Source: DASXZH01 sp963829965
Lineage (GTDB): Bacteria > Armatimonadota > Fimbriimonadia > Fimbriimonadales > Fimbriimonadaceae
Direction of reading: 5' to 3'
Length of the DNA: 64,000 bases
NCBI GenBank assembly: GCA_963829965.1
Contig: CAWHLK010000024.1
Location: 3,307-67,306 of the forward strand
In this document: positions 1-8,073 of the stretch, piece by piece
Layout of the letters: every line of letters starts with the position of its first letter
Numbering within the stretch: position 1 is the first letter of the stretch
The notes under the pieces: generated by a model
The model's input: the letters and a program-made list of their open reading frames with translations, nothing else
Databases searched by the model: none
What the model was told of the DNA's origin: nothing
Program-made: the position numbers and the translations under genes

Positions 1-432
1 CTCATCCATCTTGCGTTTCCAAATGCCCGGATCATTCACATGAACCGGAATGCGGCCGACACCTGTCTCTCGATCTATCTGACCCCCAATTCGGCATTGA
101 TCGACTACGCACACAATAAGGAAAACATCGCGTTTGCGTATAGGCAGCATCGGACATTGATGGAGCATTGGCGTAAAGTCTTGCCCGGGGACCGGCTTAT
201 GGACGTGGCCTATGAGGAGTTGGTGGATGACCAGGAGCGGATTTCACGCAAGGTTGTGGAGTTTTGCGGACTGGACTGGAGCGACCTGTGCCTTAGTCCG
301 GAAAACAATGAGCGCACGGTGACCACTCCAAGCCACTGGCAGGTCCGCCAACCGGTTTACAAGAGTTCGGTGGAGCGCTGGCGAAACTTTGAACCATGGA
401 TTCCGGAGTTCCGTGCGCTCCTAAGCCTTTGA
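1..432 (+). CDS. sulfotransferase family protein, C-terminal part (5' end outside window)
   Basis: The reading frame is open from the first base and ends with TGA at 430-432. The visible 143 residues begin with a stretch (LIHLAFPNARIIHMNR) typical of the 3'-phosphate (PAPS) binding region of bacterial sulfotransferases, in which a conserved Arg follows a hydrophobic strand. The end (VYKSSVERWRNFEPWI) matches the usual C-terminal nucleotide-binding element containing S-x-x-x-W. Proteins of this kind often have TPR repeats in front; that part is not visible here. The substrate cannot be inferred. It faces the next gene tail to tail, only 4 bases away. Confidence 0.8.
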   Translation, partial: LIHLAFPNARIIHMNRNAADTCLSIYLTPNSALIDYAHNKENIAFAYRQHRTLMEHWRKVLPGDRLMDVAYEELVDDQERISRKVVEFCGLDWSDLCLSPENNERTVTTPSHWQVRQPVYKSSVERWRNFEPWIPEFRALLSL

Positions 433-436
433 ATCA

Positions 437-1606
437 TTAGCGCCCTGTTCCAGTGGATTGCGCTTTCTTGCGATAGTCCTGCAAGACCTTGGTTTGAGGC
501 TCGATCATCGCCTGATAGTCATCGATGGTGGGATCGTTCAAACCGTTCAGGGCCTTCTGCTGGGCCCCGGCGGCATGTCCGTAGTCGCCTGCGGCCGCAT
601 ACGCCTTCGCTAACGTCATGTTAAGGTAAGGGTCCGTCGGGCGGCTGCACCGCATGGCGGCTTGGAGCAATCGAACGGCAGACGCAGGATCGTCTTTCTG
701 AACGGTCTCCGCAAACTCGGCCAGGTCGATGGGCGCGTTGCCGTGGTTTTTCAATACCTCTTCCACAAATGCAGTCGCCTCCGCTTTGCTAATGAGCGCG
801 TGGGCTCGGTAGATGGTGGACCAAAGATCGTTCGCGAAGACCGGCATTGCCTGCGCCGCCCCCTCTGCGTCTTTCAGCGCCTCCGCTGCGTTCCCCTTGC
901 GCAAGGCCTCATCGGCTTCGGACTCTAGCTTCGAGCGCTCTGCCATTCCGGCCTTGTAATGCTCCTTGACCTGGGCATCGGTCGCCGCATTGAGTTTGTC
1001 CTGGAGGGCCAGATCAAGTGCTTCTTCCATACCCTCGAACGGCGCATCTCCCCAAGCCAATCGGCCATGAGTATCGATGATGAACGCGGCAGGGATGCCG
1101 AGGGTGCCGGTAGCTTTGAGCCAGGTGTTTGCCATAAACCCATCGGGAGTATCCATCGCGACCGGGTAATCCATCATGTCGCCTGCGTGCTTTACGAAGT
1201 CGGTGACTTCGCCGGCGTACGGCACATCCTTATTTTTCGTATGGGCGGTTTCCCAGACAGCGACCGAGGTGAACTCGACCTTGCCTCGATACTTTCGGGC
1301 AAGCTCTGAGAGATTTGGCATTTCTCGGCGGCATGGCCCGCACCAGGTTGCCCAAAACTCGACAACGTGAACCTTACCGTCGTGAAGATCGGTCGCCCCG
1401 TGCCCCTTGACCCATTGGAGTTTCACCTGCGGCGCAGGATCGCCAATGTGCAAGGTTGCATTGGCTCGAGCCTCATCCATCTCTTTCTTCACCTTGTCCA
1501 TTAGGGCTTGTCGTTGCACGTCCGTCATCTCAGGCGCGGATTGGGCAAGAGCAAGTCCCGATAACAGTGAAAGAGAGATACAGAAAACGGGGATACGGCT
1601 GTTCAT
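437..1606 (-). CDS. exported TlpA-like thiol-disulfide protein with C-terminal TPR-like region
   Basis: The 389-residue product starts with a clear signal peptide (MNSRIPVFCISLSLLSGLALAQ). A thioredoxin/TlpA domain at about residues 50-190 contains WCGPC, so it should act as a periplasmic thiol-disulfide oxidoreductase. The C-terminal half (about 210-385) is Ala-rich and helical and looks like TPR repeats. It is followed downstream on the same strand by no further gene. The neighbouring gene at 1689-3116 is also thioredoxin-like with a helical tail, so the two may form a pair dealing with redox in the envelope. The specific partner is unknown. Confidence 0.85.
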   Translation of the reverse strand: MNSRIPVFCISLSLLSGLALAQSAPEMTDVQRQALMDKVKKEMDEARANATLHIGDPAPQVKLQWVKGHGATDLHDGKVHVVEFWATWCGPCRREMPNLSELARKYRGKVEFTSVAVWETAHTKNKDVPYAGEVTDFVKHAGDMMDYPVAMDTPDGFMANTWLKATGTLGIPAAFIIDTHGRLAWGDAPFEGMEEALDLALQDKLNAATDAQVKEHYKAGMAERSKLESEADEALRKGNAAEALKDAEGAAQAMPVFANDLWSTIYRAHALISKAEATAFVEEVLKNHGNAPIDLAEFAETVQKDDPASAVRLLQAAMRCSRPTDPYLNMTLAKAYAAAGDYGHAAGAQQKALNGLNDPTIDDYQAMIEPQTKVLQDYRKKAQSTGTGR

Positions 1607-1688
1607 GGGGTGGTTCCTTTTCGGATGTTCAGAGGTCCTGCTTTAATCTTACAATGGTTGGGCTGCCAGCCAATTGGGTGTCAAAACT

Positions 1689-3116
1689 TTACCCGTGCGC
1701 CAAGGCTCGCAAACGCGCGGTCTCAACATCGTCCAGGGCGCGCATGGCGCCCTCCATCTTGGCAACGTAGTCCGTTCGAGCCTTTTCGTCAAGGGATGCC
1801 GATTCTTGCTGGACCGCTTGCTCAAATTGATTCTTGATCGGGACTCGTACAACAAAAGACGGTCGAAAATCTTGGTCGTTGGTGGCGTGGCAGTCCACTT
1901 CGAAACGGTCAGGCAACTGATTTTCGAAGATCTGGTGAAGGGCCAGATACGCGTTGGACTTCACTGCCGGGTTCTGGCAGCTATCCATGGTGGCCTGAAT
2001 TGCTCGCTTAGACTCTGGATCGAGTTTGAAGTATTGCCCGTTATCGTATGGGCCCAGGTGCGAATCCTCGGCAACGACATCGCGGATGCATTGGAGAGCT
2101 TCGGAAGGTTGGTCGTTATCGGTATAGATCACCGCCTTGATGAGCAGCGCCTGTTGAAGCGTTTCTCCGGTTAGGTTGTATTTGCTGATAAGATGATCGA
2201 CGTCGCTGACCGTAACTTTTGGATTGATCGCGAGCGGATTGATGCGGTCGCCGACACGCTTCCAGGCATCAGCCCGCTGAGCGGCAGTAAGGCCCTTCAG
2301 GGAGTGGACGAAATCCCCATAGGCCTTTTCGGCGCCATCATCCTTCAAACTCAGCGTAAAAGCATCGTAAGCCTTGCGGCTAGCGAGATATGCGAGGAAC
2401 CCCCTGCCGTCGGCGGGGTCCAGTTTTCGAAGCTGGGCGACCATGTCCGCGTGGTAGCGCCAAACGAACTCCGCGGGAACCTGCGAAAGAGCGTCGACCA
2501 TTGCGGCCGCCTTGTCAGTACCCTTGAGCGTATCTGCTTTGCGGAGTCCTTCACGAAATTTGGCCCCACGGATGACGGACGTCTTCAGATAATCCCAGTA
2601 GCGTTGGGGGTCCGTGATTGTCGGAATGTAAGTCGCCCATGCATACGCTTCCCCGTCCGGAGTACAGAGAAAGACGGATGGGAATGATCCTACGGCGTAT
2701 TTCTTCTGAAGAGCAACGTAGCGAGCCAGCTTGTCTTTCGGCATCCTGTCATCCGTCAAAGTGTCAATGTCGACCAGCACGAAGTTTGGCGAAGCCTTCG
2801 CAAAGAACTCCGGCGTGGTGAATATCTTCTTCTTCAGAAATATGCACGGCAAGCACCAGTTGCTACCCCCAAAGTCGATGAGAATGTCCTTTCCGCTTTT
2901 CTTCGCCTCGGCAATCGCAGGTGGCAGTTCTTCGAACCAGCCTGGGGCAGTCGGAATCCCTGGGCGGGACGAAGGCATTGGGCTTGCTCCATCAGCCGGA
3001 TTCTTACCTTGCGTCTGCGTGGCGCCCTGGAGCGTCCCGGGCAACGGGTTCTCCGTAAATCCGGACGTCGAAATCGCGGCAAGAGCGACAAACGGACCTA
3101 ATTTAAAAATATTCAA
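1689..3116 (-). CDS. exported thioredoxin-fold (thioredoxin_7-like) protein with helical C-terminal region
   Basis: 475 residues. The N-terminus (MNIFKLGPFVALAAISTSG) is a weak signal peptide. A thioredoxin-like domain at about residues 60-180 has the motif NWCLPCIFLKK, followed by FPSVFL, where the cis-Pro of the fold is expected. The rest (about 190-475) is helical with repeats resembling TPR or alpha-solenoid, similar in layout to the neighbour at 437-1606. The gene lies 28 bases downstream of tRNA-Thr on the same strand. Function beyond disulfide chemistry is not deducible. Confidence 0.8.
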   Translation of the reverse strand: MNIFKLGPFVALAAISTSGFTENPLPGTLQGATQTQGKNPADGASPMPSSRPGIPTAPGWFEELPPAIAEAKKSGKDILIDFGGSNWCLPCIFLKKKIFTTPEFFAKASPNFVLVDIDTLTDDRMPKDKLARYVALQKKYAVGSFPSVFLCTPDGEAYAWATYIPTITDPQRYWDYLKTSVIRGAKFREGLRKADTLKGTDKAAAMVDALSQVPAEFVWRYHADMVAQLRKLDPADGRGFLAYLASRKAYDAFTLSLKDDGAEKAYGDFVHSLKGLTAAQRADAWKRVGDRINPLAINPKVTVSDVDHLISKYNLTGETLQQALLIKAVIYTDNDQPSEALQCIRDVVAEDSHLGPYDNGQYFKLDPESKRAIQATMDSCQNPAVKSNAYLALHQIFENQLPDRFEVDCHATNDQDFRPSFVVRVPIKNQFEQAVQQESASLDEKARTDYVAKMEGAMRALDDVETARLRALAHG

Positions 3117-3143
3117 TGGTATTCAATCCCAGGTTCAAAAAAC

Positions 3144-3218
3144 TGGAGCCGATGACAAGATTCGAACTCGCGACCCGCTGTTTACAAAACAGCTGCTCTA
3201 CCCCTGAGCTACATCGGC
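3144..3218 (-). tRNA. tRNA-Thr (anticodon TGT)
   Basis: Read on the minus strand the sequence folds as a standard cloverleaf. The acceptor stem GCCGATG pairs with CATCGGC, the anticodon stem CTGTT/AACAG carries the loop TTTGTAA (anticodon TGT), and the T loop is GTTCGAATC. The CCA end is encoded at 3146-3144. Discriminator base is T. Confidence 0.95.
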
Positions 3219-3531
3219 TTCTACGCATACTGGACTACTATTGGCTGTCCAGGGACTCAATTCTATCCTGTTGGGCATGCAAAAAGCGTGCATGCCGAGG
3301 CGGCCTTGTTTGTGCGGAAGCAAATGGAGCCTGGTTGCGTTCCACGGCATTGCACATTTCTGCGCTAGATTTGTTGCACCGGCCTCCGGGGTGCCGGACG
3401 GAAAATGCGTTCTTCCGGTGGTGTCGCTTCGCTCAACCACCGGCTACCCAGGTTTAATGTCTCCGGCATGGGAGAGGCTGCCTCCCGTATCTATCTGAAA
3501 GATTGGCTGGAATCTCCGCGATTTGAATCCC
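3219..3531. other. intergenic region between panC and tRNA-Thr containing hairpins and a REP-like unit
   Basis: No convincing gene. A 7-bp inverted repeat GGCATGC/GCATGCC sits at 3274-3296, and a REP-like unit lies at about 3367-3465 (separate entry). The promoter for tRNA-Thr must lie here, but no good -35/-10 pair was recognised. Confidence 0.5.
3367..3465. repeat. REP-like palindromic intergenic element
   Basis: The unit contains the inverted repeat CCGGTGGT (3415-3422) / ACCACCGG (3436-3443) around the loop GTCGCTTCGCTCA. A preceding smaller hairpin in the 3378-3400 stretch is built on GCACC/GGGGTGC. Read on the minus strand it encodes the VERSDTTG-type peptide that I associate with dispersed intergenic repeats in several non-proteobacterial phyla. 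Only one copy is visible in this window, so repetition in the genome is an inference. Confidence 0.45.
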
Positions 3532-4566
3532 TTAATGATCTTCGAACAACCCGATGTTGTCGATCAGCCTCGTCGATCCCAGTTTTGCGGCAACGATGAG
3601 CCGGTTCCAGCTTTTGGCGTTTCGCACTGGATCCAGGGTTACCGAGTCAACCAGTTCCAGGTAGTCCACGGCAAAGCCAAGGGCGGACAGCGCGGCTCTG
3701 TTCGTTGCAAGGCGGAGGTCGATGATCTTTTCGCGCGGATCCTGGCGAATGGATTCAGCCACTTGGCAGAGATTCATATAAAGCAGCGGGGCAATTCGCC
3801 GCTCCTCGACGCTCAGAAATCGGTTTCTGCTGGACATGGCGAGTCCGTCCGGCTCCCGCACCGTAGGTTCGAAATGGAGGTGGAGGGGGAAGTTCAGGTC
3901 CACTACCATTTTTCGGATGACCTGGCACTGCTGGAAATCTTTCAAGCCGAAGATGGCCACGTCTGGGCGGATTATGTTGAAGAGTTTGGCGACAACCGTG
4001 GCCACGCCATCAAAATGGCCGGGGCGAAAGTGGCCCTCCCAGCGATCGGTGATGCCGGATACATGGATCACCGTGCCTTCGGCGATTCGACGGCTTTTGC
4101 CATCCTGCTTACCGACGGTCCCCACCGGGAGCGGATGCATGGGATTTGCTTCAGGCATGTCGGAGTAACTCTCTTCCGCTCCCTCCCGCTCCCTATCCGC
4201 TTTCACCAAGACTTCGGCGAACAGGCGCTCCCTGGGCTCCGCCGTGGCCGGAGCTATGGAGTCATCGTCGGCCAGACCCGCATTGCCATACATCTCCTCA
4301 ACACTCGGGGCGAACATGATATCCACCCCCGCCTCCTGGGCCAGCTCGAAATCGCGATCTTCGTTTCGCGGGTATTTCTCAAAGTCCTCCCCTGGGCGAA
4401 ACTGCGTGGGATTCACGAAGAGGGAGACGGCGACGCGGTCCGCGTGCTTGCGGGCTTCGCGCATCAGGTGCAGGTGGGCATCGTGGAACGCGCCCATCGT
4501 TGGAACCAGCGCGAGAGTGGACATTCGGTCGAAATCGAACTCTGCAACAGTGCGAACGACCTTCAT
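3532..4566 (-). CDS. panC: pantoate--beta-alanine ligase (pantothenate synthetase) with internal insertion
   Basis: Catalyses ATP-dependent condensation of pantoate and beta-alanine, the last step of pantothenate synthesis. The start ATG at 4566 overlaps the panB stop (ATGA), which gives MKVVRTVAEF. Family motifs seen are PTMGAFHDAHL (nucleotide-binding HxGH region, here HDAH), FVNPTQF, RPGHFDGV, GLKDFQQ and MSSRNRFL. The product is 344 residues, about 60 longer than a usual PanC. The extra part lies between VEEMY and HFRPGHF and is charged and low in complexity, with no recognised domain. All visible catalytic motifs are intact. Third gene of bcp-panB-panC. Confidence 0.95.
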   Translation of the reverse strand: MKVVRTVAEFDFDRMSTLALVPTMGAFHDAHLHLMREARKHADRVAVSLFVNPTQFRPGEDFEKYPRNEDRDFELAQEAGVDIMFAPSVEEMYGNAGLADDDSIAPATAEPRERLFAEVLVKADREREGAEESYSDMPEANPMHPLPVGTVGKQDGKSRRIAEGTVIHVSGITDRWEGHFRPGHFDGVATVVAKLFNIIRPDVAIFGLKDFQQCQVIRKMVVDLNFPLHLHFEPTVREPDGLAMSSRNRFLSVEERRIAPLLYMNLCQVAESIRQDPREKIIDLRLATNRAALSALGFAVDYLELVDSVTLDPVRNAKSWNRLIVAAKLGSTRLIDNIGLFEDH

Positions 4567-5357
4567 GAGCTGTGCGCGGCGCTGGGAAAAGTGGCCGCCC
4601 GTACATCGGAAGCGTAGGAGCGAACCGCCTCTCGGAACAAATCCGCGCCCTCCACATAAACCTTGGCGTGTTTGAACTTGACGGGCGAGAGGCCGAGAAT
4701 GTCGTGAAAGACCTGGATCTGGCCGTCGCATTCCACACCGGCTCCAATGCCGATTGTGGGGCAACTAACCGTGCAGGTGATCTCCCTTGCGAGTTCGGCC
4801 GGGATCAGCTCCAAAACGATACCAAAAGCGCCTGCTTGGTCCACCGCCTTCGCAGTTTCCACCACCTCTTGAGAGCTGTCTCCTTTCCCTTGAACCCGGT
4901 GGCCTCCGAATCGGTTGACCGACTGCGGAGTCATGCCCACATGGCCCATCACCGGGATTCCGGCCTTGATAATGGCCTCGATCGCTTCCGTATAGGCGCC
5001 CTCCAGCTTTACCGCCTCCGCTCCCGCCTTGACCAGGGCCACCGCGGAATCCACTGCCTGGGAAACACTGCTCTGATAACTGCCGAATGGCAGGTCCGCC
5101 ACAAGAAGAGCTCTTTGGACGCCTTGGCGCGTGGCCGTTGTATGGTGAACCATCGCTTCTAGGCTCACGTTGAGCGTACTGACCATGCCCAACATGGCAG
5201 TTCCCACGGAATCGCCGACAAGGATGAAGTCCACCCCGGCTTCGTCGGCGATCGCGCCGGACACCGCGTCGTATGCGGTGAGGCTCACGATGCGCTCGGT
5301 CCCGCCTTTCATCGCGCGGATCTTGGGCGCGGTCAGTTTTCGGCCGGTGGTTACCAT
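4563..5357 (-). CDS. panB: 3-methyl-2-oxobutanoate hydroxymethyltransferase
   Basis: 264 residues. Forms ketopantoate from alpha-ketoisovalerate and methylene-tetrahydrofolate, the first committed step of pantothenate synthesis. Motifs seen: SLTAYDAVSG, LVGDSVGTAMLG (metal-binding Asp), KLEGAYTEAI, VMGHVGMTPQSVNRFGG, and IGIGAGVECDGQIQVFHD near the end. The ATG overlaps the bcp stop codon (TGATG), and its own stop overlaps the panC start, so the three genes look translationally coupled. A ketopantoate reductase gene (panE) is not in the window. Confidence 0.96.
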   Translation of the reverse strand: MVTTGRKLTAPKIRAMKGGTERIVSLTAYDAVSGAIADEAGVDFILVGDSVGTAMLGMVSTLNVSLEAMVHHTTATRQGVQRALLVADLPFGSYQSSVSQAVDSAVALVKAGAEAVKLEGAYTEAIEAIIKAGIPVMGHVGMTPQSVNRFGGHRVQGKGDSSQEVVETAKAVDQAGAFGIVLELIPAELAREITCTVSCPTIGIGAGVECDGQIQVFHDILGLSPVKFKHAKVYVEGADLFREAVRSYASDVRAATFPSAAHSS

Positions 5358-5815
5358 CAGGAGGTAAGTTTAGCAGCGGCAAGGACCTCTTCGGCGTGGC
5401 CTTCCGGTTTCACTTTGCGCCAAATCTTTGCGATTTTGCCGTTTTCGTCCAGCAGAAACGTGGTTCGATCGACCCCCATATATTTCTTGCCGTACATGCT
5501 CTTCTCCACCCAAATGCCGGCGGCCTCGGACAGTTTCTTATCCACGTCTGCTAGAAGTGGGAAGTTCAGTTCGAACTTCTTGATGAACTTGCCGTGCGAT
5601 TTGGGGTCGTCCGGGCTCACGCCAAACACCTTGATGCCTTTGAAATGTGGCAGGTTGTCCCGGAAGTTGCAGGCCTCAACCGTGCAACCGGGGGTGTCGT
5701 CCTTGGGATAGAAATAGAGCACGCTTTTCTCTCCCTTTAGGTCCTCAAGCGTGTGCGTGTTGGAGTTTTGATCCTGGAGGTTGAACTCCGGGAATTGGTC
5801 GCCTTCTTGCAGCAT
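5357..5815 (-). CDS. bcp: thioredoxin-dependent peroxiredoxin (Bcp/PrxQ type)
   Basis: 152 residues, the normal size. Reduces hydroperoxides in the cytoplasm with electrons from thioredoxin. The motif DTPGCTVEACNFRD contains the peroxidatic Cys (C44) and, five residues later, the resolving Cys (C49) of the PrxQ subclass. The typical C-terminal part (DRTTFLLDENGKI, then VKPEGHAEEVL) is present. No signal peptide. It is the first gene of the bcp-panB-panC run. Confidence 0.95.
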   Translation of the reverse strand: MLQEGDQFPEFNLQDQNSNTHTLEDLKGEKSVLYFYPKDDTPGCTVEACNFRDNLPHFKGIKVFGVSPDDPKSHGKFIKKFELNFPLLADVDKKLSEAAGIWVEKSMYGKKYMGVDRTTFLLDENGKIAKIWRKVKPEGHAEEVLAAAKLTS

Positions 5816-5836
5816 TAGCGAAGTTTATCTTCTTGT

Positions 5837-5866
5837 GGGTGACGTGTGACGTGTGACGTGTGACGA
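5837..5866. repeat. short tandem repeat of GTGTGAC
   Basis: Just upstream of bcp (divergent from the PhzF gene) the 7-base unit GTGTGAC occurs three times in a row, flanked by the variants GGTGAC and GAGCGAC. A related degenerate array lies at 9064-9094. Function unknown; it could be slipped-strand or dispersed repeat material. Confidence 0.6.
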
Positions 5867-6067
5867 GCGACCGGAGAGAGTAAAGGGCAAGCGTTGCGTG
5901 TGAAGGGTTGGGGGTGACGGTTATTTCTAAACGGTGGTTGGGTTCGAAAGTCCAGGGCTTCGTTCTACGAAGGGTAGAGTTGAGCGGATACGAGGGGCGG
6001 AGTCCGGCGTAGAGGCTGCATTCAACACTCGAAGCGTCGTATTGCAATATTTGGAGGAAATGAAACG

Positions 6068-6853
6068 TTGCGCGTACCGATCTACCAAGTCGATGCCTTT
6101 GCCAACCGGCTCTTCGCAGGCAACCCCGCCGCGATTATGCCGCTTGACGAGTTTCTGGATGACAACAGAATGCAAGCGATTGCCGCCGAGAACAACCTCG
6201 CGGAAACCGCGTTCATCGTCCGAGACGGCGAAGACTACAAGCTGCGCTGGTTCACTCCTTCCTGCGAGGTGCCGCTTTGCGGACATGCCACCTTGGCCAG
6301 TGCTGCCGTGGTTATGGAGAAGCTCCAACCGCAACGAGAGTGCGTCGTATTCCAAACCGCCAGCGGCCCTCTCACCGTCAAGAAGAACGGCAAAGGCTAT
6401 GTAATGGACTTCCCTGCCCGATTCTCCGACTCGATTCCTGCGACGTCCGAGATTGCGAACGCGCTGGGAGTTCATCCGGTCGAAGTTTTCATCAACGATT
6501 TCAATCATATGGCTGTTCTAGAAAGCCCGAGACAGGTGCGGGAGTTGATCCCGGATATGGGTAGAGTGGCCGCGTTAGACCGGCCCGGCCTGATTGTCAC
6601 CGGACCTGGAGACGGGTATTACGACTTCATCAGCCGCTATTTCGCGCCGTCAAAGGGCATTCCGGAAGATCCGGTGACGGGCTCCGCCCACTGCATGCTC
6701 TCCCCCTATTGGTCGAAGAGGCTTGGCAAAACCGAGTTCAAGGCGTTTCAGGCTTCGCCGCGAGGCGGCGAGATTGTGTGCCGGCTGAAAGGCGACCGCG
6801 TGGAACTCGAAGGCACCTGCGTGTTCTTCCTGGAAGGCCAAGTCGAGGTCTAG
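6068..6853 (+). CDS. PhzF-family isomerase/epimerase
   Basis: 261 residues, normal for the PhzF fold (two diaminopimelate-epimerase-like halves). Motifs seen: YQVDAFANRLFAGNPAA at the N-terminus, NNLAETAFI with the conserved acid-base Glu, PLCGHATLASA, and EDPVTGSAHC in the second half. The TTG start at 6068 is chosen because GGAGG stands 10 bases upstream at 6053-6057 and no in-frame ATG exists near it. No phenazine genes are nearby, so the true substrate is unknown. Its stop shares CTAG with the stop of the convergent CBS gene. Confidence 0.9.
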   Translation: MRVPIYQVDAFANRLFAGNPAAIMPLDEFLDDNRMQAIAAENNLAETAFIVRDGEDYKLRWFTPSCEVPLCGHATLASAAVVMEKLQPQRECVVFQTASGPLTVKKNGKGYVMDFPARFSDSIPATSEIANALGVHPVEVFINDFNHMAVLESPRQVRELIPDMGRVAALDRPGLIVTGPGDGYYDFISRYFAPSKGIPEDPVTGSAHCMLSPYWSKRLGKTEFKAFQASPRGGEIVCRLKGDRVELEGTCVFFLEGQVEV

Positions 6854-7248
6854 TGGGGCGATTGAATATCCACCAGCATCGCGTGCATTAAATCCACACG
6901 GAGCACCACGCCCGATAGCCGTCCAAGTTCGGTGACGGGCAAAAGGCTTAGCCCACTCATAAGCATTTTATGAAAGGCATCCCCGATCTCCGTATCGGCG
7001 GTTGCGGTGGTGGGGGATTTTGTGGCGTAAATGTGAGCGGGCTGCTCGCTCATGTGGATGAGGCTTTCCTGCCGGCTCACCGCTCGGCAAAGATCGCCTT
7101 CGGTAAGCACCGCGAATGGCCGGTGCTCGAGGTCCACGATGACAAGAGCGGGAAACTGGTACACGTCCATCTTGTCTACCGCGTCGCGAACCGTGCTTTC
7201 CTCGGTCAGGACCGGAATGTGAGCGTGAAGAACTTCCCTGAGCGTCAT
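6850..7248 (-). CDS. CBS-domain pair protein
   Basis: About 132 residues consisting of two CBS motifs: one around TVRDAVDKMDVYQFPALVIVD...FAVLTEGDL, the second around EIGDAFHKMLMSGLSLLPVTE...LSGVVLRVDL. Such stand-alone CBS modules usually sense adenine nucleotides and regulate a partner. ATG at 7248 is chosen because the domain starts directly after it (MTLREVLHAHIPVL); the frame is open further upstream but without similarity. No partner is evident next to it. Confidence 0.8.
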   Translation of the reverse strand: MTLREVLHAHIPVLTEESTVRDAVDKMDVYQFPALVIVDLEHRPFAVLTEGDLCRAVSRQESLIHMSEQPAHIYATKSPTTATADTEIGDAFHKMLMSGLSLLPVTELGRLSGVVLRVDLMHAMLVDIQSPH

Positions 7249-7341
7249 TGGGCTTAAGTGTACTGAACCGGCTTCGCAGTTAATCGCTTCGCGGTGAGCC
7301 TGCTTCGTTTTTGTCTTCTCCCAGTGCCATAATCGACCGAG

Positions 7342-8073
7342 ATGCTTTCGGACGTCGCGATTATAGGGGGCACGGGCGTCGGCGATGTGCTTGCCGAAAT
7401 GGGCGGCGAAGCGATCCATGTTCCAACGCCTTACGGTCAGCTTTCCGGCCGGCTGGTGACCCATTCCACCGGTCCGATCTTGTTGGTAAGCCGCCACTCG
7501 GCCGGGCATAGAGTGCCACCCCACGAGGTCAACTATAAGGCGATTGCGGCGGGTTTAAAGAAAGCCGGCGTAAAGTTCTGTTTCTCTACCGCCGCGGTGG
7601 GAAGCCTCCGGACAGATTGGCCAACCGGAACCCTGGCGGCAGTTTCCGATTTTGTGGACCTTACCGGCCGGCAGCAAACAATCTTTGACGACCGCGTGGT
7701 TCATACGGATTTTTCCGCTCCGTTCTCGCCTTGCGGCAGCAAGGCTTTGGTGACGGCTGGCCGGTCGCATGGCTTGGACCTTAAGGAATCTGCGGTTTAC
7801 ATTTGCGAGAACGGGCCGCGCTACGAGACGCCTCACGAAATTCAGCTGCTTCGCCACCTTGGAGATGTGGTTGGTATGACCGCCGCCACCGAAGCCATTC
7901 TCTTTCGTGAAGCTGGGCTGGATTACGCCTGCCTGGCGCTTGTTACCAACCTGGCCGCCGGCCTTACAGGAGCCCCTCTTAGCCACGCCGAAGTTGTTGA
8001 CGAGATGGTCAAGAACTCGAAGGCAGTGGTCAAGCTCCTCCTTTCGGCAGCCGATTTCGTGCGCACCTCATGA
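7342..8073 (+). CDS. mtnP: S-methyl-5'-thioadenosine phosphorylase (MTAP/PNP family)
   Basis: 243 residues. Phosphorolyses methylthioadenosine to adenine and methylthioribose-1-phosphate in methionine salvage. Motifs seen: IIGGTGVGD at the N-terminus, SRHSAGHRVPPHEVNYKA, CENGPRYETPHEI (base and ribose binding) and VVGMTAATEA, then VTNLAAGL. This fits MTAP better than bacterial PNP, although the exact purine specificity cannot be settled by eye. The stop overlaps the ATG of the next gene (ATGA). Confidence 0.88.
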   Translation: MLSDVAIIGGTGVGDVLAEMGGEAIHVPTPYGQLSGRLVTHSTGPILLVSRHSAGHRVPPHEVNYKAIAAGLKKAGVKFCFSTAAVGSLRTDWPTGTLAAVSDFVDLTGRQQTIFDDRVVHTDFSAPFSPCGSKALVTAGRSHGLDLKESAVYICENGPRYETPHEIQLLRHLGDVVGMTAATEAILFREAGLDYACLALVTNLAAGLTGAPLSHAEVVDEMVKNSKAVVKLLLSAADFVRTS

